The translations under genes and the position numbers were made by a program. 64,000 nt of DNA, taken from contig OZ245874.1 in the NCBI GenBank assembly GCA_965229335.1, positions 5,580,001-5,644,000 of the forward strand, read 5' to 3'. This document shows positions 36,923 through 45,963 of the stretch, piece by piece. How positions within the stretch are numbered: position 1 is the first letter of the stretch; each line of letters starts with the position of its first letter. This DNA comes from JAFKFH01 sp017307375. GTDB lineage: Bacteria > Pseudomonadota > Alphaproteobacteria > Ferrovibrionales > Ferrovibrionaceae. The notes under the pieces were generated by a model, which had not been told where the DNA came from, searched no databases, and saw only the letters and a list, made by a program, of their open reading frames with translations.

Positions 36923-37992
36923 GACGTCTGCCTGACGAGTTTGAGACGCAGGACCAGCGTGCCCGGGGCCGGCGAATTCTCGGCATTCACGTCGGTGAAG
37001 ATAGGTATCGAAGACAGCGCGCGCACATAGAAGGGGGCATCGAAGTTCGGCTGGCCGCTCAGGGTGAAGCGCACTTCGCCCTGCTGGTAGTTCAAGTCCT
37101 GGAGCACCGTGCCGTTGGTCGGCAGCTTTTCGGCGATGCGGGCCATCACCTCGACCGGGCCGGGATAAGGCCGCAGCGCCTCGAGCTGGCGGACGCGGGC
37201 CGCACTTTTCACGGCGGCGTCACGGGCTGCCAGCACGGGTGCCGCCTCGCTCTCGATTCGGCGCAGATCGGCGCCGAGCCGGCGCGCCTCCGCCGCCATC
37301 ACCGCGATCTGACCGACCTGATAGGCGAAGGGCAGGACGGCGCAGCAGCCGATCGCCGCCGCCACCTTCCAGCCGCGAAACTCGCTGAACGGCGATCCGG
37401 CCGAGCGCCGCGGCCACGGCCGCTCCAGCCAGACCGGGGCGCCCGGGGCCGTCACGGATGCATGCCGCAAGGCTTCGGGATCGCCGCTGGCACGCAGAAA
37501 CCGGATCCACTCCGCCTGATCCGGCTGGCGCGGCCAGTAGCGGCTGGCCTTGAGCAAGCCGCCGCGCCATACCTGCCCCTCATGGCCGTCGAGAACCTCG
37601 ACCAGCCGCGCACCGGTCTCGCCCGGCTGCTGCAGCGCCGTCTCCGGCAGCACGACAACCGCGCGCGGATCATGCCCGGCGGTGATCACGGCCTGGGTCA
37701 CGGCTTCCTGGTCCCACAGCCAGGCACCGGCCTCGCCCTTGCCCCATTCGGCCAGATACCCGGTCGTCGCATAGGGCGACGCTTCGTCGATCATCAGCTT
37801 GAGCGCGCGCTCACGATCGGCAGGGGCCAATCCCTGCGGCAGGCTGAAGGTGGCAAAGCGGCAGAGCGCCCGGCTCAACACCCATTGCTTCTGACCGCGC
37901 CCGCCGTCCGGCGGCGTCACGCCCTCAACCCGGTGAAAGAAGCGCTGCGGGCTCGGGGAAAGGCTCCGACGCAGTTGGTTGATTGCCTGCAT
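36919..37992 (-). CDS. gspL: Type II secretion protein GspL-like
   Basis: A 357-residue protein with a cytoplasmic actin-fold-like part (about residues 1-190), one membrane segment (about 220-240) and a periplasmic PilN/GspL domain ending in FYVRALSSIP and LVLRLKLV. GspL recruits the ATPase GspE, which is not encoded here. The ATG at 37992 overlaps the end of gspK by 68 bases; a TTG at 38028 would lengthen the overlap. Identification rests on layout and order between gspK and gspM. Confidence 0.75.
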   Translation of the reverse strand: MQAINQLRRSLSPSPQRFFHRVEGVTPPDGGRGQKQWVLSRALCRFATFSLPQGLAPADRERALKLMIDEASPYATTGYLAEWGKGEAGAWLWDQEAVTQAVITAGHDPRAVVVLPETALQQPGETGARLVEVLDGHEGQVWRGGLLKASRYWPRQPDQAEWIRFLRASGDPEALRHASVTAPGAPVWLERPWPRRSAGSPFSEFRGWKVAAAIGCCAVLPFAYQVGQIAVMAAEARRLGADLRRIESEAAPVLAARDAAVKSAARVRQLEALRPYPGPVEVMARIAEKLPTNGTVLQDLNYQQGEVRFTLSGQPNFDAPFYVRALSSIPIFTDVNAENSPAPGTLVLRLKLVRQTS

Positions 37993-39007
37993 GGGCGCCA
38001 GATGAGGGCAAAGCGATAATATAGTCAATACGCCACGGCCCCCGGGTCGATTGCGGGGTCAATGTCACCACCAGTTCACGCTTCAGCGGTATGCCGGCCG
38101 CCTGAAGCGTCAGCCGGAAGCTGTTGGTCGGATTGATCAGGAAGCGGAACGGATCGACCGCCGCGACCGCACCCAGCAGGGCCGACATCTCGCCGATGTT
38201 TTCCAGCGGACGTTCCTGCCGTACGGCCAGCAGCTTGGCGATGTTCTCGGCCGGCAGGCCGATCGCCTCCAGCACCGCGGCCGGCGCCGTATTGATGTTG
38301 ATGCCGACGGTGCGGGTGGCCGACGTGGCCGACGGCAACCCGCCCTCCGCCTTCCACAGCTGGTCGAACCGGTCCCAGTCCATCACCGAGCGCGCTTCCC
38401 AGGGGGTGCGCAGCAGGCCGTTGGCCGGCGGCTGCCGGCCGGCCGACACATATTGCAGCCGTTCGGCCCCGTTCAGGCGAACCAGGTCGTCGGTATCGAT
38501 GTAGTCGAGCAGCTTGGGCACCAGCGCCGCCCGCGATTCCGCCGGCACGTCGAAGGCGCTGAGCAACCTGACGACGTCGTCCGGTTCGGCGAAGTTGAGG
38601 TTCATCAGGCCGCGGGAATCCTGGATCCGCACCAGGGTCCCTTCGCGGTTGCGATACGGCGTATCGTCGAGCCGCAGGTAGGTGGCGGCCTGGGTGACCC
38701 CGCTGCCCCCGGCCAGCATCTGCTTGATGCGGTCTTCCTGCGACATCGTCATCGTGCTGCTCGGCCCGCCGATCGCCGCGAGTTCGAGGCCGCGCGGGGA
38801 CATCAGCTGGGTGCCGAACCAGTACAGCACGTCGGCGCGCGCCTCCGCGATGCGCCGCTCGGCCTCGACCCGCTGGCGCAGGTCGAAGGCGCGATTGGTC
38901 GCACCGCCGACCCATTCGGTAAAGACCGCCAGGCCCAGCGCGATCGCCATGACGACCAGAATGGTCATCACCAGGACGAAGCCGTCGTCCCTGCGCAACC
39001 CGGTCAT
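37925..39007 (-). CDS. gspK: Type II secretion minor pseudopilin GspK
   Basis: A 360-residue tip pseudopilin. The prepilin-like N-terminus is RRDDGFVLVMTILVVMAIA; cleavage after G leaves a mature start without Glu5, a hallmark of GspK. The long insertion and NLNFAEPDDVVRLL and NINTAPAAVLEAIGLP (helix-hairpin-helix-like) are typical. The start at 39007 overlaps the gspJ stop (ATGA). The C-terminal end overlaps the gspL start. Confidence 0.88.
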   Translation of the reverse strand: MTGLRRDDGFVLVMTILVVMAIALGLAVFTEWVGGATNRAFDLRQRVEAERRIAEARADVLYWFGTQLMSPRGLELAAIGGPSSTMTMSQEDRIKQMLAGGSGVTQAATYLRLDDTPYRNREGTLVRIQDSRGLMNLNFAEPDDVVRLLSAFDVPAESRAALVPKLLDYIDTDDLVRLNGAERLQYVSAGRQPPANGLLRTPWEARSVMDWDRFDQLWKAEGGLPSATSATRTVGININTAPAAVLEAIGLPAENIAKLLAVRQERPLENIGEMSALLGAVAAVDPFRFLINPTNSFRLTLQAAGIPLKRELVVTLTPQSTRGPWRIDYIIALPSSGAHAGNQPTASEPFPEPAALLSPG

Positions 39008-39636
39008 TGGACAGGCGTTCCCATCGGCGTGATCAGCTTGTCGGCGTCGCGCATCGTGATGATCCCCGCGAAGACGACCAGCCGGCCCAGCGGCGGTCCG
39101 CCAAACTCCACCTCGATCGCCGCCGGAAGCTGGGGAATGACCGCACCGGTGGGCAAGGTCACGCCTTCGGGCGGCCAGGTCGGGTAGGTCTTGCCGTCCT
39201 CGGCGACGTAGACGAAACGACCGCGCTGGCCTTCCCATTGCCAGTACTGCCGGAAACTGGGATCGAGGCCTTCGCGATATTCCAGCGCCGACTGACGCCC
39301 CTCGGCGATACGCCACTCGAAGGGCACCGGCACGCCCGGCCGGGACCGCAGGCCTGCGATGGTCAGGCCGCGTACCGATCGCTCGCTACCCCGGAAGGGA
39401 TTCGGGCCGTTTTCGTATTCGGGAACCACACCGGCCAGCGAATCGCGCAGCCAGGACGAGGTGATGGCATTGTCCCCCGCCAGGTCGATCCAGGCGCCCA
39501 GCCGCTGGCGCAGGTCGAAGATGCGGGACAGCCCCTCGAAGGCGGCCGTCGCCAGCATGCCGACCAGCACCACGACAACCAGCACCTCCAGCAGGGTCAT
39601 GCCCGCCTCGCGGCGGCAGCAACGCCGGGACATCAT
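39004..39636 (-). CDS. gspJ: Type II secretion minor pseudopilin GspJ
   Basis: A 210-residue pseudopilin with prepilin peptidase site REAG-MTLLE followed by the hydrophobic helix VLVVVVLVGMLATAAF; Glu5 is present. The later WRIAEGRQSALEYRE and beta-rich domain fit GspJ. The ATG at 39636 overlaps the gspI stop as TGATG. A second ATG follows at 39633. Confidence 0.87.
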   Translation of the reverse strand: MMSRRCCRREAGMTLLEVLVVVVLVGMLATAAFEGLSRIFDLRQRLGAWIDLAGDNAITSSWLRDSLAGVVPEYENGPNPFRGSERSVRGLTIAGLRSRPGVPVPFEWRIAEGRQSALEYREGLDPSFRQYWQWEGQRGRFVYVAEDGKTYPTWPPEGVTLPTGAVIPQLPAAIEVEFGGPPLGRLVVFAGIITMRDADKLITPMGTPVQ

Positions 39637-40094
39637 CAGAACGGCAGCCGGAACTGGCGGACCTGGCGCCACCCGACCTGGCGCAGGTCGAAGGTGAACC
39701 AGGGCGTCGTCGCACCACGGTCGTCAAGGCGCGAAACTTCGGCCTGCGTCCGGTACATCGCCACCTGATAGAGGCTCTGGCCGGCGGGAAAGCCGACGCC
39801 GTCGACAGGGGTGGTCAGCGCCGCGCTGCGCCAGCGCAGGAGGTAGGCCCCCAGCGCCACGCTGCCCTCAGGCCTCTCCATCGGATTGACGGTGTCGAGC
39901 ACGGCCAGCGCATTCAGCGTCACCTCGCTCTGCAGATTGGCCTGCCCCACCCTGACGAGGCCGTCGAGATTCCGGCTCATCAGCGTGTAGAGCGGCACCA
40001 GCAGGGCACCCAGCAGGGCGATCGCGACGATCGCCTCGAGCAGGGTGAAGCCGGCCTCGCGCTGCCTTCCGGAAAATGGCGCACTCATCGCCAT
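39636..40094 (-). CDS. gspI: Type II secretion minor pseudopilin GspI
   Basis: A 152-residue pseudopilin with prepilin site REAG-FTLLEAIVAIALLGALL, short and with the GspI pattern (ALAVLDTVNPMERPEG). It is the first gene of the visible secretion operon, 126 bases from the divergent glycosyltransferase. GspG, GspH, GspE and GspF are not found nearby, so the cluster is split or incomplete. Confidence 0.85.
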   Translation of the reverse strand: MAMSAPFSGRQREAGFTLLEAIVAIALLGALLVPLYTLMSRNLDGLVRVGQANLQSEVTLNALAVLDTVNPMERPEGSVALGAYLLRWRSAALTTPVDGVGFPAGQSLYQVAMYRTQAEVSRLDDRGATTPWFTFDLRQVGWRQVRQFRLPF

Positions 40095-40220
40095 GGTTCA
40101 TACCCCGGCGGGTTCCCGCGTGCTAGCTTTCCGGGTCCCAGCGTGCAAAATACCCAGCGAAGGACGCCGTGACGGCCATCATTTCAACGAATCCTGGTTA
40201 TCGCCGCCGCGGGACGCGGC

Positions 40221-41957
40221 ATGGGTGAGGCGGCGGTCCCGCCCGCAGCCGAACAGCATTTCAAGGCGATCCTGCGGGGTGACCGCAGCCACGCCCGGCT
40301 GGTCGCGCTGGGCCACCTGCTGCTGGCCACCGGCAGCGCCATCAGCCATGGCGGCACCACGTTCGAAGCCTGGCAGTTCATCGCCGCCGCCCTGCCGTCG
40401 TCGCCGCGCCCGTTCATCGACGTCGCCCCACTGCTCGGCCATTACTTCGGCGCGCTGCGCTATCGTGCCGCGGCGACGGTCGCCCGCGCCGCGGTCGCCT
40501 GCGACCCGGGCGACGAGGAAGCCTTGCGGGCGCTGGCCCTGGCAGCACTGCAGCTGGCCGACTGGCCGACGGCCGAAAAGGCGCTCGACCGGGCCGCGCA
40601 CCTGGTCGGCCCCGGGGCGGCGCTGGTCATGCGGCGGCTACTGCTGCGGTATGGCGAGGAATCGGTCGCGGGCATTGGGGAAACCCGCGCCCGGCTATCG
40701 GCCGGGCTCGACGAACTGATGGCCTGTCCGGGCCTGAAGGTCGACCTCGTCGACTACTTCGCCGGCTACTCCTCGAACCTCATGCTGCTCGCCTATCATG
40801 GCGTCGATGACCGGCCGATCCTCGAACGAATCGCGCGGCTTTATGCGCGCATAGTCCCGTATTTCCTGTGGACCAGCCCGCATCTGCCAGACCCGCCGGC
40901 CGGACGCCGGCGCATCCGCATCGGGATCGCGGGCAGCTGGAACATCACCTCGAACATCCACTACTTCAGGCCGCTGGCCGAGCGGCTCGATCCCGGCAGG
41001 TTCGACGTCCACGTGCTGACCTTGCTGGCGCCCGCCGCGCCCTTCGCCCCAGGCACACAGGTTCATGCCCTGCCCGGCCACGTCGGCGAGGCGCGCCGGC
41101 TGATAACGGCACTGCAGTTCGACATCCTGATCTATACCGATGTCCACATCGACTTCTTCTTCTACATGCTTGCCGCCGCGCGGCTGGCCCCGGTGCAGGC
41201 CTTGCTGCCCGGCCACCCCGAGACCAGCGGCCTGCCCTCGCTGGACTACTTCATCGCCAGCGCCGAGGCCGAGCCGGCGGACGGCGAAGCCCACTACACC
41301 GAGCGGCTGGTCCGCCTGCCCGGCCAGGTTACGCCCTATCCCCGGCTCGAGGTCGCGGCCGAAGCAAGGCTGCCCGCCGGGGTCCCGTCGGGAGCACGGC
41401 TCTATATCTGCGCGCAGACGACCTACAAGCTGCATCCCGCCTTCGACGACATCCTCGCCGCCATCCTGGAGCGCGATGACGAAGGCTGCCTGATCCTCTT
41501 CGAGATGATGCCGGTCGAACACGGCCGCACCGTGATCGAGCGCATCCGCCGTCGCCTCGGCGCGCTGGCCGCGCGGCTCGTGGTGATGCCGCGCCTGCCG
41601 CTGCCCGAGTATCTCGCCTTGATCAGGCATGGCGCCGTGATGCTCGATTCGCTGCATTTCTCGGGCGGCAACACATCGTTCCAGGCGCTGCAGTTGGGAC
41701 TGCCGGTGGTCACGGCCGAAGGGCGGTTCATGCGCGAACGAATGACCGTCGGCATGTATCGGGCGATCGGCTTCACCGACCTGGTGGCGGCAACGCCGGA
41801 GGCCTATGTTGCACTGGCCGTGCGCGTCGCCACCGACCCCGACTTTCGCACCCGCTGCATCGAGGCGATCGAAGCGGGGCTGCCGACGCTGCTGGACCAG
41901 CAGGCGCCGCTGGCGGCCTACGAAGCGCTGTTCCGCGGCTGGGCCGGCGTCGTCTGA
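40221..41957 (+). CDS. Glycosyltransferase (GT41-like subgroup), homologue of the gene at 28838
   Basis: A 578-residue protein with a helical N-terminal half (about residues 1-220) and a C-terminal glycosyltransferase half matching the 28838 gene: RRIRIGIAGSWNITSNI, ICAQTTYKLHPAFDD, LDSLHFSGGNTSFQALQLG. It is shorter at the N-terminus than its homologue. It is divergent from gspI, so the secretion operon has a related transferase on each side. The acceptor is unknown. No clear ribosome site supports ATG 40221, so the start is tentative. Confidence 0.78.
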   Translation: MGEAAVPPAAEQHFKAILRGDRSHARLVALGHLLLATGSAISHGGTTFEAWQFIAAALPSSPRPFIDVAPLLGHYFGALRYRAAATVARAAVACDPGDEEALRALALAALQLADWPTAEKALDRAAHLVGPGAALVMRRLLLRYGEESVAGIGETRARLSAGLDELMACPGLKVDLVDYFAGYSSNLMLLAYHGVDDRPILERIARLYARIVPYFLWTSPHLPDPPAGRRRIRIGIAGSWNITSNIHYFRPLAERLDPGRFDVHVLTLLAPAAPFAPGTQVHALPGHVGEARRLITALQFDILIYTDVHIDFFFYMLAAARLAPVQALLPGHPETSGLPSLDYFIASAEAEPADGEAHYTERLVRLPGQVTPYPRLEVAAEARLPAGVPSGARLYICAQTTYKLHPAFDDILAAILERDDEGCLILFEMMPVEHGRTVIERIRRRLGALAARLVVMPRLPLPEYLALIRHGAVMLDSLHFSGGNTSFQALQLGLPVVTAEGRFMRERMTVGMYRAIGFTDLVAATPEAYVALAVRVATDPDFRTRCIEAIEAGLPTLLDQQAPLAAYEALFRGWAGVV

Positions 41958-42023
41958 GCCCCATTGCCAGGACCCGCGGCAACCCCTACCCTACCATTCG
42001 GTAACCTGACAGGGGAAACGCCG

Positions 42024-43214
42024 ATGGACCTCGAATACAGCGCCGCAGAGCGCGCCTTCCGCGAGGAGGTGCGGGCGTTCATCAAGACCGCCTTGCCCGA
42101 CAACCTGCGCCGGCGCGCCGGCCAGACCCAGCATCTCGACCGCGAGGATTATCTGGCCTGGCAGCGCATCCTGCATGCCAGGGGCTGGGGCGCGCCGTCG
42201 TGGCCGGTCGAACTGGGCGGTACCGGCTGGACGCCGGCCCAGCGCCACATCTTCGACGAGGAATGCGCCGAGGCCGGGGCCCCGCCGCAACTGCCGTTCG
42301 GGCTGGCCATGGTCGGGCCGGTGATCGCGACCTACGGGACCGAGGCGCAGAAGGCGCGGTTCCTGCCCCGCATCGTCGCCGGCCTCGACTGGTGGTGCCA
42401 GGGCTATTCCGAGCCGGGCTCGGGTTCCGACCTCGCCTCGCTCAAGACCAGGGCCGAGACCGACGGCGACGACTACGTCGTCAACGGCCACAAGATCTGG
42501 ACCACCCAGGCCCATTTCGCCGACTGGATGTTCTGCCTCGTCCGCACCGACGGTTCCGGCAAGCCGCAGGACGGCATCACCTTCCTGCTGATCGACATGA
42601 AGACGCCGGGCATCACCGTCCGCCCGATCATCTCGATCGACGGCGCCCATTCGCTGAACGAAGTCTTCTTCGACAATGTCCGGGTCCCGCGCGACAACCG
42701 CGTGGGCGAGGAAGGGCGCGGCTGGACCTATGCCAAGTTCCTGCTGGGCAACGAGCGGACCTCGATCGCCGGCGTCGCCGCCTCGAAGAAGCGGCTGCAG
42801 CGGCTGAAGGAAATCGCGCGCGCGGAATTCGCCGGCGGCCGGCCGCTGATCGAAAACCTGCCGTTCCGCGACCGCATCGCCCAGGCCGAGATCGACCTGA
42901 TGGCCCTCGAATTCACCAACCTGCGGGTACTGGCCGACGAAAGCGCTGGCAAGGGCCCGGGGCCGGAGGCAAGCCTGCTGAAGATTCTCGGCACCAACCT
43001 GCAGCAGGCGATCAACGAACTCGCGGTCGAGGCGCTCGGCTACTACGCCAATCCCTACGAGGCGCTGCACGACGGCGACAACCGCAGCCCGGTCGGGCCG
43101 GTCCACGCCGAGGGGCTGATGGAGGCGCATCTCTATTTCCGCGCGGCCTCGATCTACGGCGGCTCGAACGAAATCCAGCGCAACGTCATCGCGAAAATGG
43201 TGCTCGGCCTCTGA
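42024..43214 (+). CDS. Acyl-CoA dehydrogenase (PimC-like large subunit)
   Basis: A 396-residue flavoprotein that would oxidise an acyl-CoA to the 2,3-enoyl-CoA. Motifs are WWCQGYSEPGSGSDLASLKT (flavin and substrate region), GHKIWTT and the C-terminal RAASIYGGSNEIQRNVIA. Length and pairing with the next gene match the pimeloyl-CoA dehydrogenase pair PimC/PimD. AGGGGAAA precedes the ATG at 42024. The downstream gene lies 22 bases on, so the two probably form a heteromeric enzyme. Confidence 0.88.
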   Translation: MDLEYSAAERAFREEVRAFIKTALPDNLRRRAGQTQHLDREDYLAWQRILHARGWGAPSWPVELGGTGWTPAQRHIFDEECAEAGAPPQLPFGLAMVGPVIATYGTEAQKARFLPRIVAGLDWWCQGYSEPGSGSDLASLKTRAETDGDDYVVNGHKIWTTQAHFADWMFCLVRTDGSGKPQDGITFLLIDMKTPGITVRPIISIDGAHSLNEVFFDNVRVPRDNRVGEEGRGWTYAKFLLGNERTSIAGVAASKKRLQRLKEIARAEFAGGRPLIENLPFRDRIAQAEIDLMALEFTNLRVLADESAGKGPGPEASLLKILGTNLQQAINELAVEALGYYANPYEALHDGDNRSPVGPVHAEGLMEAHLYFRAASIYGGSNEIQRNVIAKMVLGL

Positions 43215-43236
43215 GCCGAGCCGGGGAGGAACAACG

Positions 43237-44367
43237 ATGGACTTCGCCTACAGCGAAGAGCAGCGGATGCTGGCCGACAGCGTCGGCCGCTTTGCCCGCG
43301 ACGTCTACAGCTTCGAGAACTGGCGCAAGCTGTCGGACACCGAGGACGGCTTCGATCGTGCCAACTGGGCCAGGATGGCCGAGCTCGGCTGGCTCGGCGC
43401 CTGTCTGCCCGAGGAATATGGCGGCCTGAACGGCGGCGGGGTCGAGGCCATGGTCATCGCCGAAGCCTTCGGCCGCGGCCTGATCCAGGAGCCCTACATG
43501 TGGACGGCGATCGTCGGCGCCGGGCTGGTCCTGGCCGGCGGTTCGGCCGCGCAGCGCACGGCGCTGCTGCCCGCCATCGCCGAGGGACGGCTGATCCTCT
43601 CGCTCGCATCGGCCGAACCGCAGAGCCGATTCGATCTCAATGACGTCGCCTGCAGTGCCAAGGCCGAGGGCGGCGGCTATGTGCTGTCCGGCCACAAGAG
43701 CGTGGTCTTCCACGCCCTGAGCGCCGACCGGCTGATCGTCGCCGCCCGGACCGGCGGCGGTCAGCGCGACCGCGACGGGATCTCGCTGTTCCTGGTTCCG
43801 GCGCAAGCCGACGGCCTGACCCGCCGCGACTACCGCACGACCGATCGGCGGCGCGCCTCGGACCTTACCTTCTATGGCGTGCGCCTCGGCCCGGATGCGC
43901 TGCTGGGCCCGCCGGGGGGCGGCCTGCCGTTGCTCGAACAGGCGGTCGACCGCGGCACCGCCTTTGCCTGCGCCGAGGCGGTCGGGGCGATGGCGGTGCT
44001 GAACGAGGCGACGCTTGCCTATGTCAAGACGCGGCGCCAGTTCGGCCGGGCGATCGGCGATTTCCAGGTGATCCAGCACCGGCTGGTCGACATGATGGCG
44101 GCGCTGGAAGAAGCCCGGTCGCTCGCCCTCGTCGCGGCGGTCAGGCTGGATGCACCTGCCCCCGAACGGGCGCGCGCAGTCGCGGCGGCCAAGGCCAAGG
44201 CCGGGCAGTCCGGCCGGTTCATCGGGCAGCAGGCGATCCAGCTGCATGGCGGCATGGGCATGACCGACGAACTCAGCGTCGGCCACTACTACAAGCGGCT
44301 GATGATGCTGGACGTGCTGTTCGGCAACGCCGACCACCAGCGCCAGCGCTTCGCGGCCATGGGGTAG
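43237..44367 (+). CDS. Acyl-CoA dehydrogenase (PimD-like small subunit)
   Basis: A 376-residue acyl-CoA dehydrogenase. It has the N-terminal helical domain (YSEEQRMLADSVGRFARD), the beta domain with LSGHKSVVFHA, and a C-terminal part with VKTRRQFGRAIGDFQVIQH and AIQLHGGMGMTDE. It is less conserved around the flavin site than its partner, as expected for a PimD-type subunit. It is followed by the gcrA terminator of the opposite strand. The acyl substrate is unknown. Confidence 0.86.
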   Translation: MDFAYSEEQRMLADSVGRFARDVYSFENWRKLSDTEDGFDRANWARMAELGWLGACLPEEYGGLNGGGVEAMVIAEAFGRGLIQEPYMWTAIVGAGLVLAGGSAAQRTALLPAIAEGRLILSLASAEPQSRFDLNDVACSAKAEGGGYVLSGHKSVVFHALSADRLIVAARTGGGQRDRDGISLFLVPAQADGLTRRDYRTTDRRRASDLTFYGVRLGPDALLGPPGGGLPLLEQAVDRGTAFACAEAVGAMAVLNEATLAYVKTRRQFGRAIGDFQVIQHRLVDMMAALEEARSLALVAAVRLDAPAPERARAVAAAKAKAGQSGRFIGQQAIQLHGGMGMTDELSVGHYYKRLMMLDVLFGNADHQRQRFAAMG

Positions 44368-44371
44368 CACG

Positions 44372-44399
44372 AAAAAGGGCGCGGCCTGGTGCCGCGCCC
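44372..44399 (-). terminator. Intrinsic terminator of gcrA
   Basis: A nine-base perfect stem, GGGCGCGGC (44377-44385) and GCCGCGCCC (44391-44399), loop of five. On the reverse strand the stem is followed by five T (44376-44372). It lies 22 bases after the gcrA stop. The forward strand has no T-run. Confidence 0.85.
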
Positions 44400-44421
44400 C
44401 TGGCATCCACAAGCCGCGCGA

Positions 44422-44946
44422 TCAGGCGGCCTTGTGCTTCTCGGCCTTCTCCGACGCTTCCGACCAGCCGGAATAGGCCATCGCGCAATGCTTCTCGCAG
44501 TAGGGCTTGCCCTCGATCGACGGCGAGCCGCAGAAATGGAAGTCCGGCGACTTCGGATCACCGATCGGCCAGCGGCAGGCCGGGCCGTTGGCGACCCGGG
44601 TGGCGCGGAAGGCCGGCGCCGGGCGCGGCCGCGCCGGCTGGGGCATGACCGGCAGCGCCGGCTTGGGCGTCACGACCGGCGCCTCGACCACCGGTGCGGA
44701 CACGGCGGCGGCCGGGGCCGGTGCGACGACCGGGCGCGTCGGCTGGGCCGCGGGCGCGGGCTGTGCGGCCGGGCGCGGACCGGGGGCACGGGCAATCGGC
44801 GAAGGCCGCTTGGCGAGGCCCAGGCGATGCGCCTTGCCAACGACGGCGTTGCGCGTCATCCCGAGAATCTTGCCGATCTCGGTGATCGACATGCCTTCCG
44901 ACCACAGCTTGTTAAGCTGTTCGATCTTCTCGGCTGTCCATCCCAT
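44422..44946 (-). CDS. gcrA: GcrA cell-cycle regulator
   Basis: A 174-residue alphaproteobacterial cell-cycle regulator. The DNA-binding N-terminus is GWTAEKIEQLNKLW followed by MTRNAVVGKAHRLGL; a long Pro/Ala linker leads to the C-terminal domain with CRWPIGDP, FHFCGSPS and YCEKHCAMAY, which binds sigma70. In Caulobacter it activates promoters carrying methylated GANTC. GGAGGT precedes the ATG at 44946. A GANTC lies in its own predicted promoter. Confidence 0.95.
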   Translation of the reverse strand: MGWTAEKIEQLNKLWSEGMSITEIGKILGMTRNAVVGKAHRLGLAKRPSPIARAPGPRPAAQPAPAAQPTRPVVAPAPAAAVSAPVVEAPVVTPKPALPVMPQPARPRPAPAFRATRVANGPACRWPIGDPKSPDFHFCGSPSIEGKPYCEKHCAMAYSGWSEASEKAEKHKAA

Positions 44947-44981
44947 ATCTCGTACCTCCAGAGCCGAAGCCTACGACATGC

Positions 44982-45011
44982 AGTATTGAGGCGACGCCAC
45001 GAGTCGGTCAA
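44982..45011 (-). promoter_or_regulatory. Predicted gcrA promoter with GANTC in the spacer
   Basis: On the reverse strand, TTGACC (45006-45011) and AATACT (44982-44987) are 18 bases apart, about 36 bases before the gcrA ATG. GACTC (45001-45005), a CcrM-type GANTC site, directly follows the -35. Confidence 0.5.
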
Positions 45012-45187
45012 TGCGGCGCCACCAGTTATCCCCAGTTTTTTGGCCGGACCGGCGTCCAGCGACACGGGCGGCGAACCCGGCGGGGCGCCCCGGGGCCGCG
45101 CAATAAGCCCAACCTGCTCGGGCAAATCAAGAGGCGGCTGAGGCAGATCGACTCGTCCCGATCGGCTTAATGGCAATTTACCATAAT

Positions 45188-45886
45188 CTAGCGGCGCCCG
45201 TGATAGACGCCGACGATCTGGTGAAGGCCATGGATCGCCTCGCGCGGGATCGTAAACTGCAGCGGCGGGTTGAGCTGCTCCAGCAGCACGCCGTCGTCCT
45301 TCCAGCCGATGAACAGCTTGACCAGCGCATCGTGGCTGGCGACGTCGCCCTTCTTGATCACCAGCACGCCGTCGCGCCGGCTGGGCGGCCGGGTGGGATG
45401 GACCAGCAGCAGATCGCCGTGCTCGTATTTCGGGCTCATCGAATCGCCGACGAGGTAGAAGCCGAAGGCGCCGCGCACGCTCATCAGCGGCTCGGGCCGC
45501 TTGACGTATTCGATCGGGTCATAGGATATCGTCATGCCTTCCACGCCCCCCTGGGCGGAAGCATAGACCGGCAGGTCCTTGTCGCCGACCAGTTCATGGG
45601 CGGGCCGGATCCGGCCGACCTCGTTCATTGCCGGCCGCGGCGGCTCGACCAGCCGCGTCAGGTCCGGGCCGGCCCCGCGGCCGTAAAGCAGCCATTCGGT
45701 GGCCACCCCGAGAACCGGCGCCATCAGATCGACCTTTTCCGGCGACGGGCGGGCCTTGCCGCGCTCCCAATGGGCCAGCGTCGACTGATGCTGGCCGACG
45801 GCATCGGCCAGCTGGGTCTGGGTCAGGCCCTTGGCGTCGCGCGCCGCCTTCAGCCGCTCCCCCAGAGTGTTCGTCGCCGGGGTCAT
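45188..45886 (-). CDS. XRE-family repressor with S24 (LexA/CI-like) peptidase domain
   Basis: A 232-residue repressor. Residues about 9-62 are an XRE helix-turn-helix (GERLKAARDAKGLTQTQLAD, STLAHWERGK). Residues about 105-232 are an S24 domain with S149 in VGDSM and K190 in ALVKLF, the self-cleavage dyad. The usual Ala-Gly cleavage pair is not obvious; the likely region reads ASAQGG (109-114). The ATG at 45886 is chosen for GAAGGAGA upstream; a GTG at 45910 adds eight residues. It is divergent from the unit that carries a LexA-type box. It is not LexA itself, whose N-terminus differs. Confidence 0.87.
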   Translation of the reverse strand: MTPATNTLGERLKAARDAKGLTQTQLADAVGQHQSTLAHWERGKARPSPEKVDLMAPVLGVATEWLLYGRGAGPDLTRLVEPPRPAMNEVGRIRPAHELVGDKDLPVYASAQGGVEGMTISYDPIEYVKRPEPLMSVRGAFGFYLVGDSMSPKYEHGDLLLVHPTRPPSRRDGVLVIKKGDVASHDALVKLFIGWKDDGVLLEQLNPPLQFTIPREAIHGLHQIVGVYHGRR

Positions 45887-45963
45887 GTCCGCGTCTCCTT
45901 CAAGTCGCACCGGCCGGTTTGGCCGCCGGCTGCCGGTAGCACCATATCAGCCACCATACGCCA

